NCBI GenBank assembly: GCA_003021175.1
Contig: PXQV01000010.1
Location: forward strand, 124,001-188,000
Length of the DNA: 64,000 nt
Direction: 5' to 3'
Origin: Halobacteriales archaeon QH_7_66_36
Lineage (GTDB): Archaea > Halobacteriota > Halobacteria > Halobacteriales > Haloarculaceae
The position numbers and the translations under genes were made by a program. The notes beneath the pieces were generated by a model. The model had not been told where the DNA came from, did not search any database, and saw only the letters and a program-made list of their open reading frames with translations. Each line of letters starts with the position of its first letter. The first letter of the stretch is position 1. Shown here one piece after another: positions 27,577 to 36,497 of the stretch.

Positions 27577-27741
27577 TTAGCGCCCGTAGGTGATGCGGGT
27601 CGCCCACGCGTCGATGCGCCGTTTCAGACCGGCGAGCCACGCGGCCGGCGAGACGGCCCGCGCCTCCGACTCGTCGACCTCGATACGGTCGCCCTCGAAC
27701 GGGTCGCGCGGCTCCTCGATCAGTTCGCTCGTGGAGCTCAT
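27577..27741 (-). CDS. Short conserved-looking protein of unknown function (54 aa)
   Basis: 54 residues from ATG 27741: MSSTSELIEEPRDPFEGD, then acidic residues and a basic C-terminal amphipathic helix (AAWLAGLKRRIDAWATRI). An in-frame start at 27780 would add MGGKKAESCGRCA with a CxxC motif. It converges on hemL with one base between stops. No family recognised with certainty. Confidence 0.5.
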   Translation of the reverse strand: MSSTSELIEEPRDPFEGDRIEVDESEARAVSPAAWLAGLKRRIDAWATRITYGR

Positions 27742-27851
27742 CGCGCACCGTCCGCAGGATTCAGCCTTCTTACCGCCCATACCCGAGCCTGTGGCTCCGG
27801 TTGGTTAACTCTTGTCGTGGGTGTTTTGACCACGGGTGCCACAGCGTGCGC

Positions 27852-28232
27852 ATGGGCTATCACCACGTCGACGTTGCCGACATCGAACCGACGCCGGACC
27901 GCCCCTCGACGAAACGCTCTATCAGCGACGCCTGTGGTCTCGACCGCCTCGCGGCCCATGTGTACGACGTGGTCCCCGGCGAGAAGATACCGCTCGCCTA
28001 CCACTACCACGACGAGCAGGAGGAGGTGTTCTACGTGACCGTGGGCGAACTCCACGTCCAGACGCCCGACGCCGAGTACGCGGTGCCGGCGGGCGACGCG
28101 TTCGTCTGTGAGCCGGAGAGCCCGCAGTTCGCGTTCGTCCCCGAGGACGGCCAGCAGACGACCGTGTTCGTCGTCGGTGCGCCGGCGGTCGACGACGTCC
28201 ACCCGTACGAGCCGGACGCAGAGGAGCCGTGA
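27852..28232 (+). CDS. Cupin-domain protein
   Basis: 126 residues. Conserved cupin barrel: AYHYHDEQEEVFYVTVGELHV (metal-binding His/His/Glu, about 45-65) and PAGDAFVCEPESPQFAFVPE (second cupin motif with a modified metal ligand). Cytoplasmic; substrate unknown. The stop overlaps the GTG of the next gene (GTGA), indicating translational coupling. ATG 27852 chosen because upstream residues are not cupin-like. Confidence 0.85.
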   Translation: MGYHHVDVADIEPTPDRPSTKRSISDACGLDRLAAHVYDVVPGEKIPLAYHYHDEQEEVFYVTVGELHVQTPDAEYAVPAGDAFVCEPESPQFAFVPEDGQQTTVFVVGAPAVDDVHPYEPDAEEP

Positions 28233-28825
28233 GCGACGCGCCGGCTTCCGACGCCGAGCCCGACCGCCCGGAGTGGGACGACCAGTATCTCGACGATGTC
28301 GCCGCCAGACTCCAGTACAACTACGACCTCGAACGCGACAAACGAGCGGGCGACGACCGCTTCGAGCTGTACGGACGCCTCCTCATCGAGAGCCGCAAGC
28401 AGTTCCTCCACCAGTCGGTCCGGTACGCCCACCAGAGCGTCCACGAACACCTGTTCGCGACCCGACGCGAGAGCGTGGGCGTCGCCGAGTTGGGCCAGTT
28501 CGTCGATCTGGGTCACCGACTCGCGGATACGTGGGTCGACCCCGACGAGACGCACAAGCGCACGGACTTCACGTTCGTCGTCGTCTCGGACGACCTGTCG
28601 GATGGGGTGCGCGACCGCGTCGCCGGCTTCCGCGACCGCACGCTCCTCCGCTACGGCTACTACGGTCACTACGAGGTGAACCTCGTCGTCGTCGCCCCGG
28701 ACCGGGAGGCGTACGTCGCCAGCCAAGAGGCGGACGTCTGGCGCGCCTTCGCTCTGTGGACCGACACCGACCCCGACGCCGAGCCGGGGCTGCTCGACCG
28801 GCTGAAAGGGCTGTTCGGGGGATAG
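28229..28825 (+). CDS. Conserved haloarchaeal protein of unknown function
   Basis: 198 residues, GTG start in a 4-base overlap with the cupin gene. The middle is alpha/beta (ELYGRLLIESRKQFLHQSVRYAHQSVHEHLF, quoted in part; TFVVVSDDLSDGVRDRVAGF; YEVNLVVVAP). The C-terminus has LLDRLKGLFGG. No catalytic motif or signal peptide is visible. The cupin partner suggests a shared small-molecule role, but that is only context. Confidence 0.7.
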   Translation: MSDAPASDAEPDRPEWDDQYLDDVAARLQYNYDLERDKRAGDDRFELYGRLLIESRKQFLHQSVRYAHQSVHEHLFATRRESVGVAELGQFVDLGHRLADTWVDPDETHKRTDFTFVVVSDDLSDGVRDRVAGFRDRTLLRYGYYGHYEVNLVVVAPDREAYVASQEADVWRAFALWTDTDPDAEPGLLDRLKGLFGG

Positions 28826-28865
28826 CTGTCGTTCGGGCCGGATAGTAGAAATTGAAACTACTCAT

Positions 28866-29250
28866 ACGTCGAAGGGTCGTGATCACATAAGGGCAATTCA
28901 GGTGGATGAGCAAGCAACAAGGTGGAGAAAGCCCCCGGTCGCTGCGGTCGCGCGCAGCGTGGAGCGAAGCTCCACGGGCCGTGCGAGCGGCCGTCGGCCG
29001 CAAGCAGACCTCGCTGTGCTCCGCAGCCTCCCTCCGGTCGGCTTCCGGTGTCCTCGCGCGGCACAGCCGCGCGAGCGGGCCGAGGCGACGCAGTCGCCTC
29101 GCGGCTTGCGTCACCGGGCTTCCCGCAGCGACCACCGGGAGAGCGGCGCTCTCCCAAGCAATCGGCGGCGAAGCCGCCGATAACGGCACCTTTCAGTCCC
29201 GCCCAGCACGGGTTTGGCCGAGCGACGACCCGCGTATCTGAACACCGCCC
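28866..29250 (-). repeat. Structured intergenic element (type B), minus orientation
   Basis: Read on the minus strand: the 5' terminal repeat GTGTTCAGATACGCGGGTC (about 29239), then GGCGGGACTGAAAGG (about 29192-29206), TATCGGCGGCTTCGCCGCCGA, a GGGAGAGCGCCGCTCTCCC hairpin, further palindromes, and GGGGGCTTTCTCCACC (about 28921-28936). It ends near GCCCTTATGTGATCAC, a worn version of the other terminal repeat. TCGAAGGGT occurs on both sides (28870 and 29248) and could be a target duplication, though spacing differs. No coding capacity seen. Confidence 0.65.
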
Positions 29251-29466
29251 ATCGAAGGGTACGCGGAGCCATCCGAGTGAGTCCCTGCGTTCAGTTGCTA
29301 CCGTAGGTTGTCGTACCGCGAGCGAACGAAGTGAGCGAGCGGTAGCGGCGACCGACTAACGCCGAGCGAAGCGAGGCGGCTGGAGGGAGCCGCGCATATT
29401 TTCCCCAAGTTTTTGCCTGAGTGAGGCGCGGCTCCGCCGCGCCGAGCGAAGTGCAAAAAGTGGGTT
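29251..29466. other. Gene-free low-complexity spacer before cstA
   Basis: Contains short inverted motifs rich in GCGAGCGAA/TTCGCTCGC (about 29316-29370) and GGCGCGGCTCCGCCGCGCC at about 29426-29444, a strong hairpin just past the cstA stop that could end its minus-strand transcript. No gene or tRNA is seen. Confidence 0.4.
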
Positions 29467-31302
29467 TCAGTCGTCCGCAGGCGCGCCGGTGTAGCTATCT
29501 CGGACTTCGCTGATGTTCTTGTACCCCATGTAGCTGATGCCGCCGGCCAGCCCGGTGAGCACAATCGCCAGCACGGAGCGCAGCGCCGCCGAAGCCGTGG
29601 CGAACAGCCCTGTATCGGGGTTGTTGAGCGACGCAATGGTCTCGGAGGGGAACCGGTACAGCCCGAGGATGAGCAGCGCCGTCGTCGTGACGCCGAGCAT
29701 CAGCGCCATCGGGAGGCCGGTGGACATGAGCTGTTTGCTGTCGTCCCAGTTGGCGAGCCACAGCGTCGCGGCCAGCAGCGCCAGCGCTGCGAGCGTCTGG
29801 TTGGCGGCACCGAACAGCGGCCACAGGCTTCCCCACGCACCGGAGCCGACGAGGACGTACGCCGGTATGCACAGCAGCACACCGGAAGAGACGTATCGGT
29901 TCGTTGCGATTTCTTGGGTCTGTGTCTCCGGGACGCCGACGATTTCGTCCAGCATATACCGGCCCAGCCGAACGGCGGTGTCGGTCGAGGTCAGCAGGAA
30001 GCTGACGAACACCAGCCCGATGAACGCCGCGCCGGCCTCGACACCGAGCCCGAACACCGAAACCATCGCCGCCCCGCCGGCCGGGAAGTTCGCCAGCGCG
30101 CCGACGACGCCGGCGTCGAAGTTGGTGAAGCCGATGAGCGCGAATCCGCCGATGGCCGTCGTCGCGAGCAGGCCCTCGCCGAGCATCGCCCCGTAGCCGA
30201 TGGCACGGGCGTCGGTCTCCTTATCGAGTTGCTTGGCAGTCGTTCCCGATGAGACCAGTGAGTGGAACCCAGAGATGGTCCCGCAGGCGATGGTGACGAA
30301 CAGGAACGGGAAGATTGGTCCGATGGAGCTAGTGACCCCGCGGAACGCCGGGTATTGCACTTCCAGCGAGGAGATGGTCGCGCTGTTACCGAGCACACTC
30401 ACCTCGACCGGCGAGAAGCCGAAGACGGCGGCGACGATTGCGCCGAGGAGCATCGCGCCGACGCCCGTGTACAGCAGGCTCGACGTAAGGAAGTCACGCG
30501 GCTGGAGCAACACCCACACCGGGAGCACGCTCGCGACGAAGCCGTAGACAACGACGACCGGCACCCACGCGGCGACGTTCGCGCCGAAGGCGTCCGCCAG
30601 CGGGAGCCAACCCCACGCATCCGGACTGCCCAGCAGAACGATGGCGTCAGCAGAGGCCTCGCCGACGAGCACGATGGGGAACTCGAGACCGACCCAGACG
30701 CCGGCGAACACCATCGCGACGAACGAGACGGCGCCAGGTATGAACGGGAGGTCCAGCTGGTAGAGATACACTCCGAAGACGACCGCCAACCCGAGATACA
30801 CCATGCTTGCGGTCGCCGACGACGGGTAGGCGTTGAATACGACGCCGACGACGAGCGCGAAGACGGCGATAACGAGGATGATGGTCAGGAACGCGAACCA
30901 CAGCAGCATGTCCTTCCCCCGGTCACCGACGTACTCGCCGATGATGAAGCCGATGGACTTCCCCTCGTGACGGACGCTCGCGGACAGCGACATGAAGTCG
31001 TGGACGGCCCCCATCAGCGGGTTGCCGATGGCTATCCACGCGACGGCGGGCAGCCAGCCGAACGCCGCGCCGGCGGTGATCGGCCCGACTATCGGTGCCC
31101 CGCCCGCGATACTCGAGTAGTGATGCCCCAAGAGGACGGGCTTCTTCGACGGAACGTACTCCTGTCCGTCCTCGTACTTGTGTGCTGGCGTCTCTGCCCC
31201 CTCATCGAGTTCCACGAACTGCGCGAGGTATCGCGAGTACGCGAGATACCCCACCGTGAACGTGAGAAGAGTGACAAGGACTATCGCGGCTATCTGTGTC
31301 AT
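29467..31302 (-). CDS. cstA: CstA-family transporter (carbon starvation protein A)
   Basis: 611 residues with about 15-16 membrane helices, first one IAAIVLVTLLTFTVGYLAYSRYL. Family markers: KKPVLLGHHYSSIAGGAPIVGPI, MGAVHDFMSLSASVRHEGKSIG, CGTISGFHSLVSSGTTAKQL. CstA proteins take up peptides or pyruvate in bacteria when carbon is scarce. The substrate here is unknown. On the minus strand, AATATTTAATATGAATATT at about 31323-31341 is a strong AT box 20-40 bases before the ATG. A strong hairpin follows the stop. Confidence 0.92.
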   Translation of the reverse strand: MTQIAAIVLVTLLTFTVGYLAYSRYLAQFVELDEGAETPAHKYEDGQEYVPSKKPVLLGHHYSSIAGGAPIVGPITAGAAFGWLPAVAWIAIGNPLMGAVHDFMSLSASVRHEGKSIGFIIGEYVGDRGKDMLLWFAFLTIILVIAVFALVVGVVFNAYPSSATASMVYLGLAVVFGVYLYQLDLPFIPGAVSFVAMVFAGVWVGLEFPIVLVGEASADAIVLLGSPDAWGWLPLADAFGANVAAWVPVVVVYGFVASVLPVWVLLQPRDFLTSSLLYTGVGAMLLGAIVAAVFGFSPVEVSVLGNSATISSLEVQYPAFRGVTSSIGPIFPFLFVTIACGTISGFHSLVSSGTTAKQLDKETDARAIGYGAMLGEGLLATTAIGGFALIGFTNFDAGVVGALANFPAGGAAMVSVFGLGVEAGAAFIGLVFVSFLLTSTDTAVRLGRYMLDEIVGVPETQTQEIATNRYVSSGVLLCIPAYVLVGSGAWGSLWPLFGAANQTLAALALLAATLWLANWDDSKQLMSTGLPMALMLGVTTTALLILGLYRFPSETIASLNNPDTGLFATASAALRSVLAIVLTGLAGGISYMGYKNISEVRDSYTGAPADD

Positions 31303-31319
31303 AGTACGGTCTGGTATGG

Positions 31320-31345
31320 TAGAATATTCATATTAAATATTTCCT
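31320..31345 (-). promoter_or_regulatory. AT-rich promoter box of cstA
   Basis: AATATTTAATATGAATATTC is self-complementary and about 20-40 bases upstream of the cstA start; it fits a TATA element and may double as an operator by its symmetry. Confidence 0.45.
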
Positions 31346-31432
31346 TCCGAGCAGGGAATCTGTGACCCAATCGACCGATCTGTCGTGTCACGCTGCCGAT
31401 TCTCAGGGGGTGGTGCCACGGGCCCACAAGGA

Positions 31433-32386
31433 TTATACCGTAATACTCACATCGAGGTCCTCGGCCACGTCGTCGAGGAACGACCCCTTGATCTCGGAGA
31501 CGCGCGTCTCGATGGTCGCGAGGACGGGCGGATCGAGCGATGTCTCCAGTTCGCGGAGGCGTTCCCGTTCCGTCTGGACGCGCTCGCGGAGATACCGGGC
31601 ACCCCGGCCGTCTTCCTCCGGTTCCGGCTCCGGGGTGAGCCGGTTCACGACGAGGCCGGCGACCTGTAGCTCGTAGTCCTGCAGGCTGTCGAGGGCGCGC
31701 GCCGTCTCGCGGACGGACAACTCGTCGGGGTTGGTGACGAGGACGAAGGTGGCCGACTCGCGGAGCGTCTCGCGGGCGAACTCGAACCGCTCCCGACGAC
31801 CCTGCAGGCGGGCGAGGATCGGGTCGCCGAGCGCCGTCCGCCGGGGTTCGCGGTCGCCGATTGCCGCCCGCTCGTAGAGGTCGATGCTCGCCTCCCGTTT
31901 TTCGATGAGCCGGTCGATCCAGCCACCGAGATACTCCGGCAGCGACAACAGGCGGAGCGTGCCGCCCGTCGGCGAGGTGTCGAAGACGACCCGGTCGTGG
32001 TCGGACTCCTGCATGATGTCGATGAAGCGGTCGAACAGCGCCGCTTCGTGCGCGCCGGGGGTCTGGTGTGACAGCTCGATCTGCCGGTCGATCTCGTTGA
32101 CGACGCTCGCGCTCACCTGATCGCCCAGCGCGCGTTTCGTCTCCATCAGGTGCTCGGTCACCTCCTGTTCCGGGTCGGTCTCCAGCACTTCGAGCGAGTC
32201 GTAGCCGTCGACGGGGGTCGGCGTGTCGTCGAACGCCTGATCGAACACGTCCGCGGTGCTGTGGGCTGGGTCGGTCGACACGAGCAGCGTCTCCGCGCCC
32301 GCCCGTGCGCACTTGTGGGCGTACGCGGCGGAGATGGACGTTTTCCCGACGCCGCCCTTGCCGCCGAAGAAGACGAACCGCTCCAT
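31433..32386 (-). CDS. ArsA/GET3-family anion-transporting ATPase
   Basis: 317 residues. N-terminal deviant Walker A FFGGKGGVGKTSISAAYA (5-22), TLLVSTDPAHSTADVF (switch/ADP-binding), and Walker B-like VVFDTSPTGGTLRLLSLP. Single-domain ArsA relatives act in tail-anchored-protein targeting (GET3) or as soluble ATPases. No arsenite genes are nearby and no CxxC pair is seen, so a GET3-like or regulatory role seems more likely than arsenite efflux. It starts in a 1-base overlap with the stop of the 98-residue gene, which suggests a functional pair. Earlier frame extension overlaps that gene. Confidence 0.85.
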   Translation of the reverse strand: MERFVFFGGKGGVGKTSISAAYAHKCARAGAETLLVSTDPAHSTADVFDQAFDDTPTPVDGYDSLEVLETDPEQEVTEHLMETKRALGDQVSASVVNEIDRQIELSHQTPGAHEAALFDRFIDIMQESDHDRVVFDTSPTGGTLRLLSLPEYLGGWIDRLIEKREASIDLYERAAIGDREPRRTALGDPILARLQGRRERFEFARETLRESATFVLVTNPDELSVRETARALDSLQDYELQVAGLVVNRLTPEPEPEEDGRGARYLRERVQTERERLRELETSLDPPVLATIETRVSEIKGSFLDDVAEDLDVSITV

Positions 32387-32682
32387 CAGAAGTGGTACTG
32401 CTCGCCTTTCCGCTGGAGCATCGACCCCCGGTTCCACATCCGCCGCTCCCACTGCGAGAACTCCTCGGCGAGATACGGGAGCAGTTCGGCGGTGTAGTAC
32501 GACACCGGACTCGGGATGCCGAACGCGTCCGGGAAACACGCGAGCAGGAAGGCGTCCTCCCGGTCCTCGGCCTCCTTCTCGATGAGTTCGTACGCCGGAT
32601 GCGACACCATTCCGTGGTAGAGTCCCCGGAGCCATTCCTCGACGGTCTCGCGGAACGACGCGACACGCGCTGGCAGGTCCAT
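32386..32682 (-). CDS. Small conserved protein coupled to the ArsA-type ATPase
   Basis: 98 residues, no signal peptide. Helical, with MDLPARVASFRETVEEWLRGLYHGM, YELIEKEAEDREDAFLLACF and SYYTAELLPYLAEEFSQWERRMW (quoted in part). TGATG links its stop with the ATPase start. Family not known to me by name. The pairing suggests an adaptor or regulator of the ATPase (inference). Confidence 0.7.
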   Translation of the reverse strand: MDLPARVASFRETVEEWLRGLYHGMVSHPAYELIEKEAEDREDAFLLACFPDAFGIPSPVSYYTAELLPYLAEEFSQWERRMWNRGSMLQRKGEQYHF

Positions 32683-32732
32683 ATCGCTGTTTCGTGGCCT
32701 TGAAGGTCATAAACTCCGGGCCTACGCGACGA

Positions 32733-33176
32733 GTGGTGTTCGAATAAGGGTGAGTCCGGAGATGAGTCAGCAACAGAGTGTAGAAAGCCCCCGGTCGGTA
32801 CGGTCGCACGCAGCGTGGACCGTCGGTCCACGGGCCGTGTGAGCGGCGGTGCCGCGAACAGACGGCCCACGGCCGCGAGAGACCTCGCTGCGCTTCTCGC
32901 TCACTTCGTTCGCTGCGGTGTCCTCGCGCAGCTGTGCCGCGCGAGCGGGCCGAGGCGACGCCGTCGCCTCGCGGCTTACGTCGTCCGCAGAAATCGCAGA
33001 TTGCTGCTGGGCTGCGGAAGACGCTCCGCGTCTTCCGAACGCCGGGCTTCCCGTACCGCCCACCGGGAGAGCGACGCTCTCCCGAGCAATCGGCGGCGAA
33101 GCCGCCGATAACGGTCCCTTTCAGTCCCGCCTACTGCGGTTTCTCGGCCGAGCGATGACCCACCAATCTGAACATC
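32733..33176 (-). repeat. Structured intergenic element (type B), longest copy
   Basis: Minus orientation: 5' end GATGTTCAGATTGGTGGGTC (about 33172), CGGGACTGAAAGGG (about 33116-33130), TATCGGCGGCTTCGCCGCCGA, GGGAGAGCGTCGCTCTCCC, GGAAGACGCGGAGCGTCTTCC, further inverted repeats, then GGGGGCTTTCTACAC (about 32781-32795) and ACCCTTATTCGAACACC at the 3' end (about 32733-32750). Interior segments are shared with the 28.9 and 59.3 kb copies but arranged at different lengths. It fills the 32683-33215 gap. Frames across it are low-complexity. Confidence 0.7.
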
Positions 33177-33215
33177 GCCACGAGACGATGGTCGGTCGCC
33201 CGCTCGACGCTCGGG

Positions 33216-33998
33216 CTACATGTCCGCGACGGCGACGTGAAAGGGCACGGTTTCGCGGCGCTCGTACTCGCCGGCACGCGCCTGCGCGAGCGCCTCGCGG
33301 CCCATCTCGCGCCACGCGCTCCGGAGCGCGTCGAGCGCGTCATCGTCGCCCGCCATCTCCTCGCGTCGCTCGCCGATGGCCGTCGCGCGCGCTTTCCGGC
33401 CGACGGCTTCCAACTCGCGCTCGGAGTACGGCGGAGCGAGCGTCCGGACGTGGTCGCGGCGAGCCGTCTGCACGTCGCCGAGACCAGCGCGAGCGAACAG
33501 CGCGGGCAGGTCGCTCCCGAGCGCCACGTCCGTCTCGACCCCCTCGATGTAGCGGGTTCGCGCCTCCCGCGCGAGGCGTGCCTCCGCGTCCATCGTCGAT
33601 TCGACCGTCACGCCGGCGTTGTCCGGTTCGATTGCCGCGACCGCGCCGCGTGCGACGCGGGCGAACTCACGGAGCGCCCGCTCGGGGTCCGGGAGATTGA
33701 TCAGCAGCGCCTGACACACGACCAACTCGACGCTGTCGTCGGCGAAGGGCAGGGCGTAGGCGTCCCCGCGCACGGCATCCACCGCTGCAGGCAGGTGTGC
33801 GAGCAGCGCGGGGTCGCGGTCCGCGCCGACGACCCGACCCGGCGACTCCTCGCGGCAGACCCGCGCCAACTCGCCGGTGCCACAGCCCACGTCGAGCACC
33901 GAGTCGCGCTCGGGCAAGCGGAGCGGCGCGAGCGCGGCCCGGTCGGCCCACAGCCCCTCGCGCGTCCGGTCGAGGTAGTCGGCGCTGAAGCGACGCAC
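33216..33998 (-). CDS. Class I SAM-dependent methyltransferase
   Basis: 260 residues, GTG start. SAM motif I VLDVGCGTGELARVC (35-49), motif II RVVGADRDPALLAHL, motif IV VELVVCQALLINLPDPERAL. UbiE/Methyltransf_11-type fold. The C-terminal half (TRYIEGVETDVALGSDLPAL onward) is family-variable and probably binds substrate. The substrate is unknown. It is preceded by a 200-base GC-rich spacer. Confidence 0.82.
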   Translation of the reverse strand: MRRFSADYLDRTREGLWADRAALAPLRLPERDSVLDVGCGTGELARVCREESPGRVVGADRDPALLAHLPAAVDAVRGDAYALPFADDSVELVVCQALLINLPDPERALREFARVARGAVAAIEPDNAGVTVESTMDAEARLAREARTRYIEGVETDVALGSDLPALFARAGLGDVQTARRDHVRTLAPPYSERELEAVGRKARATAIGERREEMAGDDDALDALRSAWREMGREALAQARAGEYERRETVPFHVAVADM

Positions 33999-34209
33999 GC
34001 CCTCCGTAGTGTGGCGCGGTAAAAAAGCGACCCGTCTACCGCTTACGGATCCGACGACTCACTCTCGATAGAGTGAACGGGCGTGCTCACGGCTCCGCCG
34101 CTCGACCTACCGTCCGCTCACTCTCCGTGGCTCACGTGTCGCTCGCATCCGGGGACTCACTTCGTTCGTCCCCGCGTTCGCTCCCCCTCGCCCGTGTCGC
34201 GGCCTCGGT
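33999..34209. other. Gene-free spacer with short inverted motifs
   Basis: About 210 bases between the methyltransferase start and the nfo stop. Contains CACTCTCGATAGAGTG (about 34061-34076, perfect hairpin) and GGGGACTCACTTCGTTCGTCCCC (about 34153-34175, imperfect hairpin). These may terminate the nfo message. Nothing coding seen. Confidence 0.35.
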
Positions 34210-35076
34210 TCACTCGGCCGCGTGCAGTTCGCGGGCGCGCTCGATGTTCCACTCGAAGGATTTGCCGCCCTCCGTCGGCGTCTCCAGCGCCATCGGAACG
34301 CCCTCCGCCGCAGTGCGCCGGATGAACGCCCGCATCCCCTCGACGCCGATCTCGCCTTCGCCGATGTGGGCGTGTTCGTCCTTGTTCGTCCCGCAGCCGT
34401 GTTTGGAGTCGTTGAGGTGGACGTAGGCGAGCCGGTCGAGACCGACTACGTCGTCGAACTCATCGAACGTCTCCGTGACGCCCGACTCGGTGGAGATGTC
34501 GTAGCCCGCCCCCCAGACGTGTGCGGTGTCGAGACAGAACTCGATGTCCAGCGAAGTCTCGTCGGCGACGGTGGCGAGGTGTTCGAACTGTCCGCCGAGT
34601 TTCGTCCCCGACCCCGCGTCCGACTCGACGAGCACCGTCACGCCGTCGGGCACGTCGAGGTCGTCCAGCACGGAGCCGGCGTTCCGGAGGCCGCCCTCGA
34701 CGCCCGCGCCGGTGTGTGCCCCGAGGTGGACGTTCACGTACGGAACGTCGAGCGTGGCGGCGGCGTCGACCTCCTCCTGCATCGAGGTGAGCGACTTCTC
34801 GCGGAGGTCGTCTTTCGGCGTACAGAGGTTGACGAGATACGACGTGTGGATGACCCACGGGCCGACGTCGTGCTCGTCGGCGAGGTCGGTGAACTGCGCG
34901 GCCGCCTCGTCGCCGATGTCGGGCGACTGCCACACCTGCGGCGAGTGGCTGAAGATCTGCCCGCAGTTGCCGCCGTACTCCATCTGCTGGTGGACGGCGT
35001 TCGCCGGGCCGTCGTACGGACCGGCCGACTTGGCGATGGACGTGTGCGCGCCGACTCGGATGTCGTCCGTGCTCAT
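34210..35076 (-). CDS. nfo: Endonuclease IV (AP endonuclease)
   Basis: 288 residues. Zn-dependent TIM-barrel AP endonuclease. Seen are [54 protein letters not shown], the metal-binding [15 protein letters not shown], and [27 protein letters not shown] (quoted in part). Cleaves DNA at abasic sites during base-excision repair. It sits next to nucS, another repair nuclease, on the same strand with a 51-base gap. Confidence 0.95.
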   Translation of the reverse strand: MSTDDIRVGAHTSIAKSAGPYDGPANAVHQQMEYGGNCGQIFSHSPQVWQSPDIGDEAAAQFTDLADEHDVGPWVIHTSYLVNLCTPKDDLREKSLTSMQEEVDAAATLDVPYVNVHLGAHTGAGVEGGLRNAGSVLDDLDVPDGVTVLVESDAGSGTKLGGQFEHLATVADETSLDIEFCLDTAHVWGAGYDISTESGVTETFDEFDDVVGLDRLAYVHLNDSKHGCGTNKDEHAHIGEGEIGVEGMRAFIRRTAAEGVPMALETPTEGGKSFEWNIERARELHAAE

Positions 35077-35127
35077 ACGCCCACGTGGGGCAGGGGGCGC
35101 AAAGCCGTATCGGAACGCGGTGCAGGA

Positions 35128-35853
35128 CTACTCGCTCGGCGTCGGGTCGACGGCGACGAACTCCAACCCTTCCTCCGCCAGCAGTTCGCGGGCCCGGTCG
35201 GTCACGGAGGGCGCGACCAGTATCCCCCGGATGGACGCCCCGTCGTGGCTGTCGCGGCGGAGCGCGTCCACGTACCGTCCGAGTTGACCGACGGCGTCCG
35301 GGCCGACGCGCCGCCGTTTCAACTCCACGACGACCGTGCGCCCATCGCTGTCGACGCCGTAGATGTCCACCGCGCCCGCGGGGGTGTCCCGCTCCGTCGC
35401 GCGGGGTTCGAAGCCGGGTTCGACGAGCGCCGGGTCCGCGAGCACGCGCTGGCGGAGGTCCTCCTCGGTGCCCTCGACAGAGAGCGTCGACTCGTCGGTG
35501 ACCGCGTAGCGCGACACCTGTTCGACCGCCTCGAAGCGGACGGACAACTCCTCGTCGGGCGTCGACCGACTGCTGTGGACGACCAGTTCGCCGTCGGCGA
35601 CGGCCGCCGTATGGTCGCAGTCAGGGGGTTGCCAGTTCACCGGCTGATGGCCCTCGTCGGTGTGGACGAGCGCGGTCCCGTCCGGCTTCAGGAGGAGGAG
35701 TCGGTCGCCGGCACCGAGCGTGGAACTGGCGCGCCCGTCGTACGTCACCCGACAGCGGCCGAAGACGCTCACCACGTCGCCGGCGTCGAGTCCGGCGCGG
35801 ACGACGTCGCAGGCCGTCTCGACGCCCGGCTCGGAGACAACGGTCGCATCCAT
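35128..35853 (-). CDS. nucS: Mismatch-specific endonuclease NucS/EndoMS
   Basis: 241 residues from ATG 35853 (GTG 35859 also in frame). An N-terminal beta dimerisation domain (SVFGRCRVTYDGRASS, DRLLLLKPDGTALVHT) precedes the nuclease domain with AVDIYGVDSDGRTVVVELKRR (PD-(D/E)xK active site, about 165-185) and VGQLGRYVDALRRD. NucS cuts both strands at mismatches in archaea and actinobacteria without MutS/MutL. It neighbours nfo. Confidence 0.93.
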   Translation of the reverse strand: MDATVVSEPGVETACDVVRAGLDAGDVVSVFGRCRVTYDGRASSTLGAGDRLLLLKPDGTALVHTDEGHQPVNWQPPDCDHTAAVADGELVVHSSRSTPDEELSVRFEAVEQVSRYAVTDESTLSVEGTEEDLRQRVLADPALVEPGFEPRATERDTPAGAVDIYGVDSDGRTVVVELKRRRVGPDAVGQLGRYVDALRRDSHDGASIRGILVAPSVTDRARELLAEEGLEFVAVDPTPSE

Positions 35854-35889
35854 ACCCACCGCACGCCGCCGACGGGGTAAAAGCCGCCG

Positions 35890-36447
35890 CTACGCGCCGA
35901 CGTACGCCGTGCGGTCGCCGGCGAACGCGCGGACACGACCGGCCATGTACGAGCGGGCATCGCGTTCGTCGCGGACGCCACACCGAACGCTGTCGGCGAC
36001 GGTCGACTTTATCCCCTCGAACCAACCGCGGGCGAACGCCTCCTCGCCCGGCTCGACGGGGAGGAGCGCGCCGTCGCCCCGCGCGTCGCGGTCCGTGCCG
36101 CCGCGGTCCCCGAGACCGAAGAAGCAAGCCAGAAACCGGTCGACAGCCCACGAGTCGTCGACGCGGAGCACGCGGTCGTACGCGCGGTAGTCGAGCGTCG
36201 CGACGACCCGACTCCACGAGCGGTCGGTCGCGAGCGGCGTCGGGTCGACGGCAGTGCGGGCCCCTGCCGCGTCGTCGATGTCGACGCCGAGCGGTTCAAG
36301 CCGGTCGCGGACGCGCGCGAGGTCACGCTCCGTCGGCCCGCCGAAGGGCGTCTCGGGACCGAGCGCGTCCGGGTGGACGCCCTCGTGTGCGTAGTGGAGG
36401 TCGTAGCCGTCGTCGCGGGCGTACGCGACGAGCGTGCGGTCAGCCAT
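35890..36447 (-). CDS. DUF6735 family protein
   Basis: 185 residues, acidic and soluble. Begins MADRTLVAYARDDGYDLHYAHEG, with later FLACFFGLGDRGG and AFARGWFEGIKSTVADS. I recognise it as a haloarchaeal DUF6735-type protein; function unknown. Same strand as nucS, 36 bases upstream of it, so possibly one transcript. Confidence 0.75.
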   Translation of the reverse strand: MADRTLVAYARDDGYDLHYAHEGVHPDALGPETPFGGPTERDLARVRDRLEPLGVDIDDAAGARTAVDPTPLATDRSWSRVVATLDYRAYDRVLRVDDSWAVDRFLACFFGLGDRGGTDRDARGDGALLPVEPGEEAFARGWFEGIKSTVADSVRCGVRDERDARSYMAGRVRAFAGDRTAYVGA

Positions 36448-36497
36448 GCGCGGGCTGGCCGCGCCATCGGATATGAACCTGCGGTCGAGCGCGACGG

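Noticed and set aside
28856-29240. Frames across the type B and type A elements as genes
   Set aside because: Their translations are Arg/Ala/Pro-rich, differ in frame among copies, and stem from palindromic non-coding repeats.
30262-31365. 367-codon plus-strand frame over cstA
   Set aside because: Antisense to a well-supported membrane transporter; highly charged low-complexity translation.
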